NCBI RefSeq assembly: GCF_017876675.1
Contig: NZ_JAGIOI010000001.1
Span: 1-64,000, forward strand
Length of the DNA stretch: 64,000 nt
Direction of reading: 5' to 3'
Source of the DNA: Arthrobacter stackebrandtii
Lineage (GTDB): Bacteria > Actinomycetota > Actinomycetes > Actinomycetales > Micrococcaceae
Notes under the pieces: generated by a model
Told to the model about the DNA's origin: nothing
Databases searched by the model: none
What the model saw: the letters and a program-made list of their open reading frames with translations, nothing else
Program-made: the position numbers and the translations under genes
Shown here: positions 56,566 through 64,000 of the stretch, piece by piece
Layout: the number at the start of each line of letters is the position of its first letter
Numbering within the stretch: position 1 is the first letter of the stretch

Positions 56566-57540
56566 CTAGTGTTCGGTTTGCTCCCCAGCGGCGGCTTCTG
56601 CATCCTTCCCAGCCTGTACGGCGACTTCACCGGAGTAGATGTCCGGTTCCAGGTAGATCACGGTGGCGATGGGGACGGCAGCCCTGACGCGGCGTTCTGC
56701 CTCGTTGATGACGCTGGCGATGTGGGCGCCGGTGTCGAACCCGTCGACGCCGATCTTGGCGGCAACCAGCAGTTCCTCGGGGCCGAGGTGCATTGTCTTG
56801 AGGTGGATGATCTTGTTGACGCCGGGGCCCAGCAGGGCCGCCTCCACTGCACGGACGTCCTCCACGGTGGCCGACTCGCCAAGCAGCAGCGACTTGGTCT
56901 CGACAGCCAGGATGATGGCGACAACCACCAGCAGGACGCCAATCAAGGCGGTGCCGATGGCGTCCCAAATGCCGTTGCCGGTCACGAGCGTCATGCTCAC
57001 CCCAAAGAGGGCAAAGACCAGGCCCAGCAGTGCCCCGGCATCTTCCAGCAGGATGACGGGAAGTTCCGGAGCCTTGGCCGTCTTGATGAACTGCAGCCAG
57101 GTGCGCTTGCCCCGGGCGAGGTTGGATTCCTTGATGGCCACGTAGAAGGACCTGGATTCCAGTGCAATCGCGCCGATGAGGACCGCAAGGGGCACCCACC
57201 ACCACTGGCCCTCGATGCCGTGCGGGTGCTGCCACTTCTGGTACGCCTCGTACAAGGCAAACAGGCCGCCGACGCTGAAGAGGATGATGGAGACAATGAA
57301 GGCGTAGATGTAGCGTTCGCGGCCGTAGCCGAACGGGTGCTCCGGGCTGGCCTGCCGCTTGGCCTTTTTCCCGCCCAGCAGCAGCAGCAGCTGGTTGCCG
57401 GAGTCCGCCACCGAGTGGATGCCTTCTGCCAGCATGGAGGAAGACATGGTCAGGAAGTACGCCAGGAACTTCATGACCGCAATGGACAAGTTTGCAACTA
57501 GCGCGGCGACGATCGCCTTGCTGCCACCTGAATGAGACAC
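56566..57540 (-). CDS. cation diffusion facilitator family transporter
   Basis: A 324-residue CDF protein with six membrane helices in the first 210 residues and a cytoplasmic C-terminal domain. SSMLAEGIHSVADSGNQ near residue 33 carries the first metal-site pair (His and Asp); in the fifth helix the partner motif reads LLEDAGALLG, with Glu-Asp rather than His. That is the pattern of the SLC30A9-like branch, so the metal (zinc, iron or manganese) is uncertain. The GTG start has GGGGGA upstream. Confidence 0.85.
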   Translation of the reverse strand: MSHSGGSKAIVAALVANLSIAVMKFLAYFLTMSSSMLAEGIHSVADSGNQLLLLLGGKKAKRQASPEHPFGYGRERYIYAFIVSIILFSVGGLFALYEAYQKWQHPHGIEGQWWWVPLAVLIGAIALESRSFYVAIKESNLARGKRTWLQFIKTAKAPELPVILLEDAGALLGLVFALFGVSMTLVTGNGIWDAIGTALIGVLLVVVAIILAVETKSLLLGESATVEDVRAVEAALLGPGVNKIIHLKTMHLGPEELLVAAKIGVDGFDTGAHIASVINEAERRVRAAVPIATVIYLEPDIYSGEVAVQAGKDAEAAAGEQTEH

Positions 57541-57743
57541 AGTGGATTCCCCCTGTTAGTGGGCGGGCCGGAGTGACGAACCGCATGGACCCTGCGTCCA
57601 CGAAAAAAGTTTACCCCGCCGCCTCCCTTGCCAAGGCCGGCCGCAACGCAAACAGCAGCCTGCGCACGTGGACAGGGGCCGCCGTCGGGCATCAGGACGC
57701 AGCCCACCGGCCGCCGAAGCAAGAACGGCAGGAAGCCGCAGGA

Positions 57744-58649
57744 TCAGTGCAGGCGGCGCTGCGCCCGGGCGCTGGCGTAGAGGCACACCGTTGCGGCGGT
57801 GCCCAGGTTCAGCGACTCCGCGGCCCCGTACACGGGGACGGCCACACGGTGGTCGGCGAGTGCCTTCTCCTCCCCCGCCAAGCCCTGGGCCTCGTTCCCG
57901 AAGAGCCACATGGTGGGTTCGGCGAGGTCGTACATGGCATCAGGAATTTCCTGGTCAAAGGATCGTGCGGCGCTCTCGTCCTGGAGCAGGTCGAGGTTCA
58001 GCTGGCCGTAGCCGTCCGCCGCGAGAATGCCGATGCCGGCAGCCTTCACCGCCTCCACCACCTCGGGCAGCTCCGCGCCGAGGACAATGGGCAGGTGGAA
58101 GATGGAGCCGGCGGTGGAGCGCACTGCCTTCGGATTGTAAATGTCCACGCTGGAGTGGGAGAAGATGACGGCATCGGCGCCGGCGGCATCCGCGGCGCGC
58201 AGCACTGTGCCGGCGTTGCCCGGGTCCTGGACGCGGCACAGCATGGCGATCAGCTTCGGCTTGGCCGCGATAACCTCGGCCAGCGGCACGTCAACAAAGT
58301 TGCACACGGCCACCACGCCCTGGGGCGAGACGGTGTCCGTCATGGCGGCCAGCACCATTTCGCTGGCAATGCGCACCTGCAGCCGTGATCCGGGTGCGGC
58401 CTCCAGCAGTTCAGGATACTTCTTCAGGCACTCCACGGTGGCGTACAGGGCCTCCACGACCGCGGTCCCGCCGGCGGCCAGGCAGTCGTTGTGCGCGCGC
58501 AGTGCCTCCCGGACAGCCTGCGGCCCCTCGGCCAGGAACTGGCGGCGCTTTAAACGGCCCGGACGCCCCACCAGCTTGGCAACATCCCTCACTCGATCTG
58601 CTCGAGGATTGGTCATTGCTTCTGCTGGGGGGCGCCCGGGTTGATTCAT
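57744..58649 (-). CDS. TrmH/SpoU-family RNA 2'-O-methyltransferase
   Basis: A 301-residue SPOUT enzyme using S-adenosylmethionine. Motif 1 RVQDPGNAGTVLRAADAAG is near residue 147, motif 2 MWLFGNEAQGL near 246, and motif 3 ESLNLGTAATVCLYA at the end. An N-terminal SpoU substrate-binding domain precedes it. The target base in rRNA or tRNA is not determined. The start is uncertain: ATG 58649 is used, ATG 58616 begins the conserved part. It follows rplT by 61 bp, so it is probably part of the infC operon. Confidence 0.88.
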   Translation of the reverse strand: MNQPGRPPAEAMTNPRADRVRDVAKLVGRPGRLKRRQFLAEGPQAVREALRAHNDCLAAGGTAVVEALYATVECLKKYPELLEAAPGSRLQVRIASEMVLAAMTDTVSPQGVVAVCNFVDVPLAEVIAAKPKLIAMLCRVQDPGNAGTVLRAADAAGADAVIFSHSSVDIYNPKAVRSTAGSIFHLPIVLGAELPEVVEAVKAAGIGILAADGYGQLNLDLLQDESAARSFDQEIPDAMYDLAEPTMWLFGNEAQGLAGEEKALADHRVAVPVYGAAESLNLGTAATVCLYASARAQRRLH

Positions 58650-58710
58650 GCTTAGGACTTTAGCAGTCACCGTGCATGATCAAGGAACTGGACGTTCCCT
58701 GGTAAAAATG

Positions 58711-59094
58711 CTACTTGGCCACCGGTGCTGAGGTGTCAGCAGGCAGTGCAGCCTTGGCCAGGCCCACCAGTGCGGTGAAGGCACCGGCGTCGTTGACGGC
58801 CAGGTCGGCCAGCATGCGGCGGTCAACCTCGATCTCAGCAGCCTTCAGGCCCTGGATCAAGCGGTTGTAGGTCAGGCCGTTGGCGCGGGATGCAGCGTTG
58901 ATGCGCTGGATCCAGAGGCGGCGGAAGTCGCCCTTGCGCTTGCGGCGGTCGCCGTAGCTGTACACAAACGAGTGCAGCAGCTGCTCTTTGGCCTTGCGGT
59001 ACAGGCGTGAACGCTGTCCACGGTAACCCTTTGCGCGCTCCAGAACTACCCGACGCTTTTTGTGGGCGTTTACAGCCCTCTTCACACGTGCCAC
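58711..59094 (-). CDS. rplT: 50S ribosomal protein L20
   Basis: A 127-residue basic protein needed early in 50S assembly. [25 protein letters not shown] opens the protein across the first 30 residues, and [20 protein letters not shown] is the central RNA-binding block. The GTG start has AAGGAG seven bases upstream. The C-terminal ten residues are a variable Ala/Asp tail. Confidence 0.97.
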   Translation of the reverse strand: MARVKRAVNAHKKRRVVLERAKGYRGQRSRLYRKAKEQLLHSFVYSYGDRRKRKGDFRRLWIQRINAASRANGLTYNRLIQGLKAAEIEVDRRMLADLAVNDAGAFTALVGLAKAALPADTSAPVAK

Positions 59095-59202
59095 GTGCGT
59101 ACTCCTTCAAGTTTTAAAGATCCCAAGCCAATCATGCCAGGGAAGGCTTTGTTTGGATTGGTGCCAGTCCCGGACGGGACCCACACCGATTGACTTGCGA
59201 AA

Positions 59203-59397
59203 TTAGATGCCGAGCATCTTCTTGATGTTGCGCACATCAGCCTTGGCAACCAGGAGGTCACCCTTCAGGCGGCGCTTCAAGCTTGAGGGCTTGTGCTCCA
59301 GGTAGTGGCGGCGGTTGGCCTGCTGGCGGCGCAGCTTGCCGGAACCGGTCAGCTTGAATCGCTTCTTGGCACCACTGTGTGTCTTCATTTTAGGCAT
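59203..59397 (-). CDS. rpmI: 50S ribosomal protein L35
   Basis: A 64-residue basic ribosomal protein with [20 protein letters not shown] at the start and [16 protein letters not shown] in the middle. AAGGAG lies nine bases before the ATG. It keeps the conserved infC-rpmI-rplT order. Confidence 0.97.
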   Translation of the reverse strand: MPKMKTHSGAKKRFKLTGSGKLRRQQANRRHYLEHKPSSLKRRLKGDLLVAKADVRNIKKMLGI

Positions 59398-59500
59398 GAG
59401 GACCTATCTCCTTACGTATCCACCGGCGCTGCCTGTGGTTCTCTTGCAGCGACTGGTTGGGTCACTGTGGGGGTGTATTCACCGCTGAAAAGGATGAACC

Positions 59501-60607
59501 TTATTCAGCTGAGCTGGGGGTCTCGGCTGCAGGCGCGCTCTTTGCGGAGGCGGGCTTCGCGGCCGGCTTTGCTGCTGCCTTGGCGGCAGGCTTCGCAGCA
59601 GGCTTTGCTGCGGGCTTGGCCATGGGCTTCGGCATGGGGATGGGCTTGGCAGCCACGGGCTTGGGGGCGGCGACCGGCTTCGGCGCAGCGGCCGGCTTGA
59701 CCGGTGCTGCGGCCTTGGGGGCGGGTGCCTTGGCCGGGGCAGGAGCCTTGGCCGGGGCGGCCTTGGGTGCTGCAGCCTTCGGGGCGGCCTTGGCAGGCAC
59801 GACGGCGGGGGCCGGCTTTTCTGCCGGGACCTCCTTCACCGGGGCTGCTTCTGCGGCGGGGGCTTCCACAACTGCGGCAGTCTCCACGGCTTCCTCGGCC
59901 ACCGGGGCGGCGGCGGGAGCTGGTGCATCCTCGTTCAGGTGCAGGCCCTCGGGCAGCAGGTCGGCCAGTGACTGGGTCATGGGCGCCTTGTTGTCGCGGT
60001 CCACATCAACGCGGGCGGTGCCGTTGGCAACTGCCTCGTTGTGTGCCTTGGCGTCTGCGCGCTGCTGGTTGCGGCGGGCCTCAGCCTTGGCCTCGGCCTT
60101 GTTCTTCAGCGGGCCGATGACCATGACCATGTTGCGGCCGTCAATGCGGGGGCTCGACTCGACAACGCCGACCTCGGCGACATCTTCGGCGAACTTCTGG
60201 AGCAGGCGGATGCCCATGTCGGGGCGCTGCTGCTCACGGCCGCGGAACTGGATCATGGCCTTGACCTTGTCACCGGCACCGAGGAAGCGCAGGGCGTGGC
60301 CGCGCTTGGTCTCGTAGTCGTGCTTGTCGATCTTGAGGCGGAAACGGATTTCCTTCAAGACTGTGTTGGTCTGGTTCTTGCGGGCTTCACGGGCCTTGAC
60401 GGCGGCTTCGTACTTGTACTTGCCGAAGTCCATCAGTTTGCACACCGGCGGCTTTGCCGTCGGCGCTACCTCAACCAGATCCAAGTCGGATTCAGCCGCC
60501 AAACGGAGGGCGTCCTCAATGCGGACGATCCCTACCTGTTCGCCTGCCGGCCCAACCAACCGCACCTCTGGGACGCGGATTCGATCATTGATGCGTGGCT
60601 CGCTAAT
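59501..60607 (-). CDS. infC: translation initiation factor IF-3 with long Ala/Pro/Lys tail
   Basis: Binds 30S subunits and checks start codons. The IF3 core is residues about 1-178: [49 protein letters not shown], then [17 protein letters not shown] place the start at ATT (60605-60607): GGAG lies six bases upstream, and AUU is the classic infC start that lets IF-3 repress its own translation. A TTG 18 bases further out lacks a ribosome site. The 190-residue C-terminal extension is Ala/Pro/Lys-rich, with repeated KPAA units, and probably disordered. Confidence 0.95.
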   Translation of the reverse strand: MSEPRINDRIRVPEVRLVGPAGEQVGIVRIEDALRLAAESDLDLVEVAPTAKPPVCKLMDFGKYKYEAAVKAREARKNQTNTVLKEIRFRLKIDKHDYETKRGHALRFLGAGDKVKAMIQFRGREQQRPDMGIRLLQKFAEDVAEVGVVESSPRIDGRNMVMVIGPLKNKAEAKAEARRNQQRADAKAHNEAVANGTARVDVDRDNKAPMTQSLADLLPEGLHLNEDAPAPAAAPVAEEAVETAAVVEAPAAEAAPVKEVPAEKPAPAVVPAKAAPKAAAPKAAPAKAPAPAKAPAPKAAAPVKPAAAPKPVAAPKPVAAKPIPMPKPMAKPAAKPAAKPAAKAAAKPAAKPASAKSAPAAETPSSAE

Positions 60608-60656
60608 GTGTGGCTCCTGTTGCAAAAGAAAAGGTGAGTACCACCAGCAACGGAGA

Positions 60657-60688
60657 AGGCCTCCAAACTGCCGGTGCAGTGGAGGCCT
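60657..60688 (-). promoter_or_regulatory. hairpin in the infC leader
   Basis: A nested hairpin (60657-60665 with 60680-60688, inner CTGC/GCAG) lies in the 5' leader, about 50 nt before the ATT start, with a TTTTCTTTT stretch between. It may be an attenuator or an L20/IF-3 leader structure. The rest of the 288-bp gap to the divergent DUF1844 gene must hold promoters for both; minus-strand TTGTCA (about 60876) with TTATTT is a candidate. Confidence 0.5.
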
Positions 60689-60895
60689 CTAAGATTTGGC
60701 ACACGGCCCGCGGACGGACTGCGATCAACTTCCCCCTGGGAAGTGCCAACCTGAACCAGACAACGCCACGGATGGGTCGAAAGGTGGGAGAGGACTCCAC
60801 TTGCAAACTCACTGCTGCCTGCCAGTCCTGTGACTTTCGTCTTTTGGACACAAACAAATAACAGCAACGAGTCGGTCTGTGACAAGCTTAGCAGT

Positions 60896-61303
60896 ATGAA
60901 CACCCAAGATAATAATTCGGACACCCGCAACAGCTTCAACGACTACCAGGAAGAGGCGCTCAGCGACGACCAGGCCGCCTCGGTGGTGCGCGACATCGCT
61001 GAAGTTCCGGCGATTGAAGTCATTACGACGGCGGCCGTCCACCTCATGAGCGCAGCGGCAGTCAAGTGCGGCCTGGCTGCCGGACCCGACGCGGAGGAGC
61101 TGAAGGACCTGGATGAGGCCCGCAAGCTGATCACCGCCCTGGCCGGTTTTGTCACGGCCGCCGCCCCTGAAATTGGCAGCCAGCATGCCGGACCGTTGCG
61201 CGACGGCCTGCGCTCCCTGCAGCTGGCCTTCCGCGAGGCGTCCACGATTCCCGACGCCCCCGGCAAGGGCCCGGGCGAGAAGTTCACCGGACCGGTCAAC
61301 TAG
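60896..61303 (+). CDS. DUF1844-family protein
   Basis: A 135-residue cytosolic protein. The core (IEVITTAAVHLMSAAAVKCGLA and DLDEARKLITALAGF) is the DUF1844 helical domain, preceded by an acidic, polar N-terminus. The ATG at 60896 lacks a ribosome site. It is commonly found divergent from infC in this family of bacteria, but its function is unknown. Confidence 0.85.
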   Translation: MNTQDNNSDTRNSFNDYQEEALSDDQAASVVRDIAEVPAIEVITTAAVHLMSAAAVKCGLAAGPDAEELKDLDEARKLITALAGFVTAAAPEIGSQHAGPLRDGLRSLQLAFREASTIPDAPGKGPGEKFTGPVN

Positions 61304-61413
61304 CCCCCGCACCCTCCCCGACCTCGCTTCACCGGGCCGGGGAACCCCCGGGCGCGCGGGCCCGCATGCTAGGTGCACTGACTTGACTTCGCATGTGGCC
61401 CGTTTCATAAATT

Positions 61414-61480
61414 CTGTGCGGCGGTTGCTGGATCGAATCCACGGTTTTTCCGTGTTTTCGGTCCAACAACCGCCGCACAG
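61414..61480. terminator. 21-bp hairpin between convergent genes (repeat family A, copy 2)
   Basis: Positions 61414-61434 pair with 61460-61480 over 21 bp with two mismatches, around a 25-nt loop that has its own small hairpin. It shares GTTGCTGGATCGAATCCAC, GGTTTT and GGTCCAACAAC with the element at 20611-20661. Both sit between convergent genes. Confidence 0.75.
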
Positions 61481-61498
61481 AGTGCTTTAAGCGGTGTC

Positions 61499-62845
61499 TT
61501 AGACCGGATCCGGCTCCCCTGGGAGCCCGTCGAGGTCGTCGTCGCGGCATGCGCTGCCGCCCGGCTCCCGACTCTTCCGGCTTCGCCGGTTCCACATCGC
61601 CATGGCCAGCAGCCCCGCAATGGCCAGGACCGCACAGATAGCGCCAACCACCACGAACCCGGCCCAGGCGCCGACGTTGTCGATCAATGCACCGGCAAAG
61701 GGCGCACCCATGGCGTTGCCCATGGTCATCGACGAGCCGTACCAGCCCATGGCCTCGCCGCGGCGCTTCTCCGTCACCAGGTCGGCAATGTGTTCGGCGC
61801 TGGAGGTCAGCACGGGTGCGCACAACAGTCCCGGCGGGATGGAGAGCAGTCCCAGGGTCCAGGCATCGGTGGCAAAGCCCATGGGGATGATCAGCACGGC
61901 CATGCCCATGAGCAGCCACAGCGGGTTGATCGACTTGTGCAGCGCACCGTAGATGATGCCGCCCACAATGGAGGCGCCGCACCAGAACACAAACACAATG
62001 CCAAGGTCGCCAATGAGGTCGTTTTCGCGCATGACGGCGACCATGCCGACATTGGTGCCCGAGAGCACCAGGCCGGCACCCAGTGAGGTGCCGAGAATGG
62101 CCAGCACGGCCAGGTTCACCCAGCCGAGGCTGTGCCTTGACCGCAGCCACATCCGGGCGACAGCATTCCGGCCGGTGAGGTCCGGGGCGGGGATGGCGTC
62201 CTCGGCGGGACCGGCGTCAAGAGTGCCGACGGATTGGCCGACAGCCACGTAGGCACCCTTTTGCCCCGACCTGGTGGGCGGGTTGAAACACATCAGGAAG
62301 CCGCCGGCCACGGCCACCGAGACGCCGATGACGACCAGGCCCACCGATGTGTGCGTGGTCGTGGCCAGCATGACACCGGCGGCCGGGCCCACCATGAAGG
62401 TCAGCTCGCCCCCCATGGAGTCCAGGGCATAGGCGGTGCGCCGCTGTTCCGCCGGCACCATGACGCTGAGCGCCTGTCGCACCACGGAGAAGATGGGCAC
62501 GGCGAAGAGCCCGCCAATAAACGCCGCCACGATCAGGAACTGGAAGTTCAGCAGCGGAGCCGTGCTCCAGACCACGAGTTCTGCCACAACGGAGGGTACG
62601 AGGGCCCGGCGCAAACCATAGATGTCCACCATCCGTCCGCGCCACGGAGCACCGAAGGCCATGCCGATGGTGATGGCTGCGGCCACCATTCCGGCGGCGG
62701 CATAGCTCAGCCCCATGGTTTCCACCACGTGCAGGGTGAGCAGGACTCCGGCGGCTGCATGGGGGATGCGGGCGACCATGGCGATCAGCAGCAGCCGGCG
62801 CACGGGTCCGACCGCTAGAATTTCGCGGTAGGCGGCAAAGTTCAC
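61499..62845 (-). CDS. MFS transporter
   Basis: A 448-residue membrane protein with 12 predicted helices split by a cytoplasmic loop of about 60 residues (about 195-250). AAAITIGMAFGAPWRGRMVD near residue 57 is the helix 2-3 motif A region. The substrate is unknown; the layout resembles small drug-efflux pumps. The C-terminal tail is charged (RRSRKSREPGG). The ATG at 62845 is used. Confidence 0.85.
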   Translation of the reverse strand: MNFAAYREILAVGPVRRLLLIAMVARIPHAAAGVLLTLHVVETMGLSYAAAGMVAAAITIGMAFGAPWRGRMVDIYGLRRALVPSVVAELVVWSTAPLLNFQFLIVAAFIGGLFAVPIFSVVRQALSVMVPAEQRRTAYALDSMGGELTFMVGPAAGVMLATTTHTSVGLVVIGVSVAVAGGFLMCFNPPTRSGQKGAYVAVGQSVGTLDAGPAEDAIPAPDLTGRNAVARMWLRSRHSLGWVNLAVLAILGTSLGAGLVLSGTNVGMVAVMRENDLIGDLGIVFVFWCGASIVGGIIYGALHKSINPLWLLMGMAVLIIPMGFATDAWTLGLLSIPPGLLCAPVLTSSAEHIADLVTEKRRGEAMGWYGSSMTMGNAMGAPFAGALIDNVGAWAGFVVVGAICAVLAIAGLLAMAMWNRRSRKSREPGGSACRDDDLDGLPGEPDPV

Positions 62846-62903
62846 TGAGGGAACCGTCTCTCTTGTGATGCATCACAGGTGAGCGTCGGCTTCCCTGCGG
62901 CGT

Positions 62904-63788
62904 TTAGGTCTGTTGGTGGCGCAGTCGAAGCTGGACGGAGTCGACGCCCTGGGCGAAGACGTCGTCGCGTGCCCAATATTCCTGCAGGTGGGTGATCACA
63001 CCATTCAGAGCGGACTGGTCGAGTCCGGGCAAAAGGGTGAGGGTGACGCACAGTTCCGGTCCGGTTCCGCCGCCCGATACCAACCGTCCAGACGGTTCAA
63101 TATCGGTGTCCCACTGGGATTCTATGCCCTGACCGGCGCTGGCGGAAATGCCGACCACCAGGGGATGTCCCAAGTTCGCCAACGACCGCTCCAATACCTG
63201 CGCAACAGCCGGGTTGCCATAGCTGGGCAGCCAGTCCTGCTGCTGGGCCAGGGCCCACATGGCGGGGCGCCGGACCACGAACGGACGCTGCGAACCCGGA
63301 TCCAGGACCATCAGCTGAGCCTCTTCGGCCACGGCGGACAGCGCAGCCCGTGCGGCATAGACAGCAACGGGCCGCGCCTCCGGATGCCACTTTGCCAGGG
63401 CGTCGGCGTGGGTGAAGGCCGGCAGGGCCCGCCGCCCGTCCGGGCCCTGCAACGTCACCAGCGCCATGTCCGATTCCTTGTCGGACACCAGCCCGTTCTC
63501 ACCCACGGTGGACTCGGCCAGCTGCGCCACGATGGGAATGAACACGCGAGCCTGTGCCAGCGAGGCAACTACGGCCGCCTCCGTCCCGTCACCGGAGGCG
63601 AGCTGCGCGATGGCGGCGGCAAACGCGGCGTCCATGGCGCCGTCGTCCGCGTCAAAGTTGTGGTACTTTTCCTGCGCCGGCAGGTCCCGGCCCGCCCACG
63701 GCTGGCCGGCGGAGTCGGTGGTGCCGCCGGCTCCGGCCAGGGCCGCGGCGATGTGGCCGGGCAGGTGCTTTTTGGGCTGTTCCGTCAT
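62904..63788 (-). CDS. SseB-family protein
   Basis: A 294-residue protein whose central part (ARVFIPIVAQL, SDMALVTLQGPDGRRALPAFTHADAL, ARAALSAVAEEAQLMVLDPGS) matches the SseB N-terminal domain found in actinobacteria next to priA. The first 50 residues are polar and variable. The function is unknown. It is separated from priA by 3 bases, so the two are probably translated together. Confidence 0.8.
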   Translation of the reverse strand: MTEQPKKHLPGHIAAALAGAGGTTDSAGQPWAGRDLPAQEKYHNFDADDGAMDAAFAAAIAQLASGDGTEAAVVASLAQARVFIPIVAQLAESTVGENGLVSDKESDMALVTLQGPDGRRALPAFTHADALAKWHPEARPVAVYAARAALSAVAEEAQLMVLDPGSQRPFVVRRPAMWALAQQQDWLPSYGNPAVAQVLERSLANLGHPLVVGISASAGQGIESQWDTDIEPSGRLVSGGGTGPELCVTLTLLPGLDQSALNGVITHLQEYWARDDVFAQGVDSVQLRLRHQQT

Positions 63789-63791
63789 GGC

Positions 63792-64000
63792 CTAGCGGCG
63801 GCCTGCAACGTCGAGGGCTTCGGGGAGGGTGAACTGGCCGGAGTAGAGCGCCTTGCCGATGATGGCACCTTCAACACCCTCGCCAACGAGTTCGCGCAGC
63901 ACACGCAGGTCCTCGAGGCTGGAGATGCCGCCGGAGGCAACCACGGGCTTGGCTGTGCGTGAGCACATTTCGCGCAGCAGTTCCACGTTGGGGCCGCGCA
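63792..64000 (-). CDS. priA: phosphoribosyl isomerase PriA/HisA, C-terminal part
   Basis: The last 70 or so residues of a (beta/alpha)8 isomerase that continues past the window edge. [19 protein letters not shown] and [18 protein letters not shown] are the phosphate-binding loops of HisA/PriA. In actinobacteria one PriA serves both histidine and tryptophan synthesis; which form this is cannot be told from the fragment. Confidence 0.88.
   Translation of the reverse strand, partial: RGPNVELLREMCSRTAKPVVASGGISSLEDLRVLRELVGEGVEGAIIGKALYSGQFTLPEALDVAGRR

Overview
The window is 64 kb of high-GC chromosome from an actinobacterium of the family Micrococcaceae, most likely Arthrobacter in the broad sense. 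The clues are the 16S sequence, the class II HelD, mycothiol-type enzymes, LAxTG cell-wall sorting, leaderless promoters and the gene order around argCJBDFR and infC-rpmI-rplT. I cannot name a species. I see no prophage, insertion sequence, integrase, tRNA gene or CRISPR array. Almost everything reads as core chromosome, with a few lineage-specific islands.

Layout. (1) 1-6.1 kb: a complete rRNA operon on the minus strand (16S-23S-5S, no spacer tRNA), with clear processing stems and boxA-like leader motifs. (2) 6.1-12 kb: tyrS, an RNA polymerase-recycling HelD-type ATPase, apt, a GNAT acetyltransferase and the alkyl-base glycosylase mpg. (3) 12-16 kb: a quinone oxidoreductase, alkA, an AbiEi/DUF559-like gene bracketed by two related 57-nt palindromes, and a mycothiol-dependent isomerase-like gene. 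(4) 16-27 kb: the whole arginine pathway in two minus-strand units, argCJBDF-argR and argGH, split by a plus-strand Xaa-Pro aminopeptidase gene. (5) 27-44 kb: redox and lipoprotein genes, a giant secreted amylase-pullulanase (2,066 aa) with a sortase signal and two LacI-type operators, an autoregulated YtrA-type GntR unit, proline iminopeptidase and a UPF1-like helicase. (6) 44-53 kb: pheST, then a tight six-gene plus-strand operon of four paralogous lipoproteins, an HExxH-type protein and a SIMPL-domain protein, then an acyl-CoA synthetase. (7) 53-64 kb: a radical SAM gene behind a LexA-box-like palindrome, small housekeeping genes, a drug-efflux-type MFS gene, a CDF transporter, the infC-rpmI-rplT-rRNA methyltransferase unit (infC starts at ATT), a second MFS gene, an SseB-like gene and the 3' end of priA/hisA.

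How the parts work together. Translation capacity dominates: rRNA, tyrS, pheST, infC, rpmI, rplT and HelD. Arginine synthesis is complete from N-acetylglutamate onward and carries its own repressor. DNA alkylation repair is represented by mpg and alkA, with a possibly SOS-linked radical SAM gene elsewhere. Starch use depends on one cell-wall-anchored bifunctional enzyme under LacI-family control. The most novel-looking items are the six-gene lipoprotein operon, the palindromes flanking the AbiEi/DUF559 gene, and a hairpin family found at two distant convergent gene ends.
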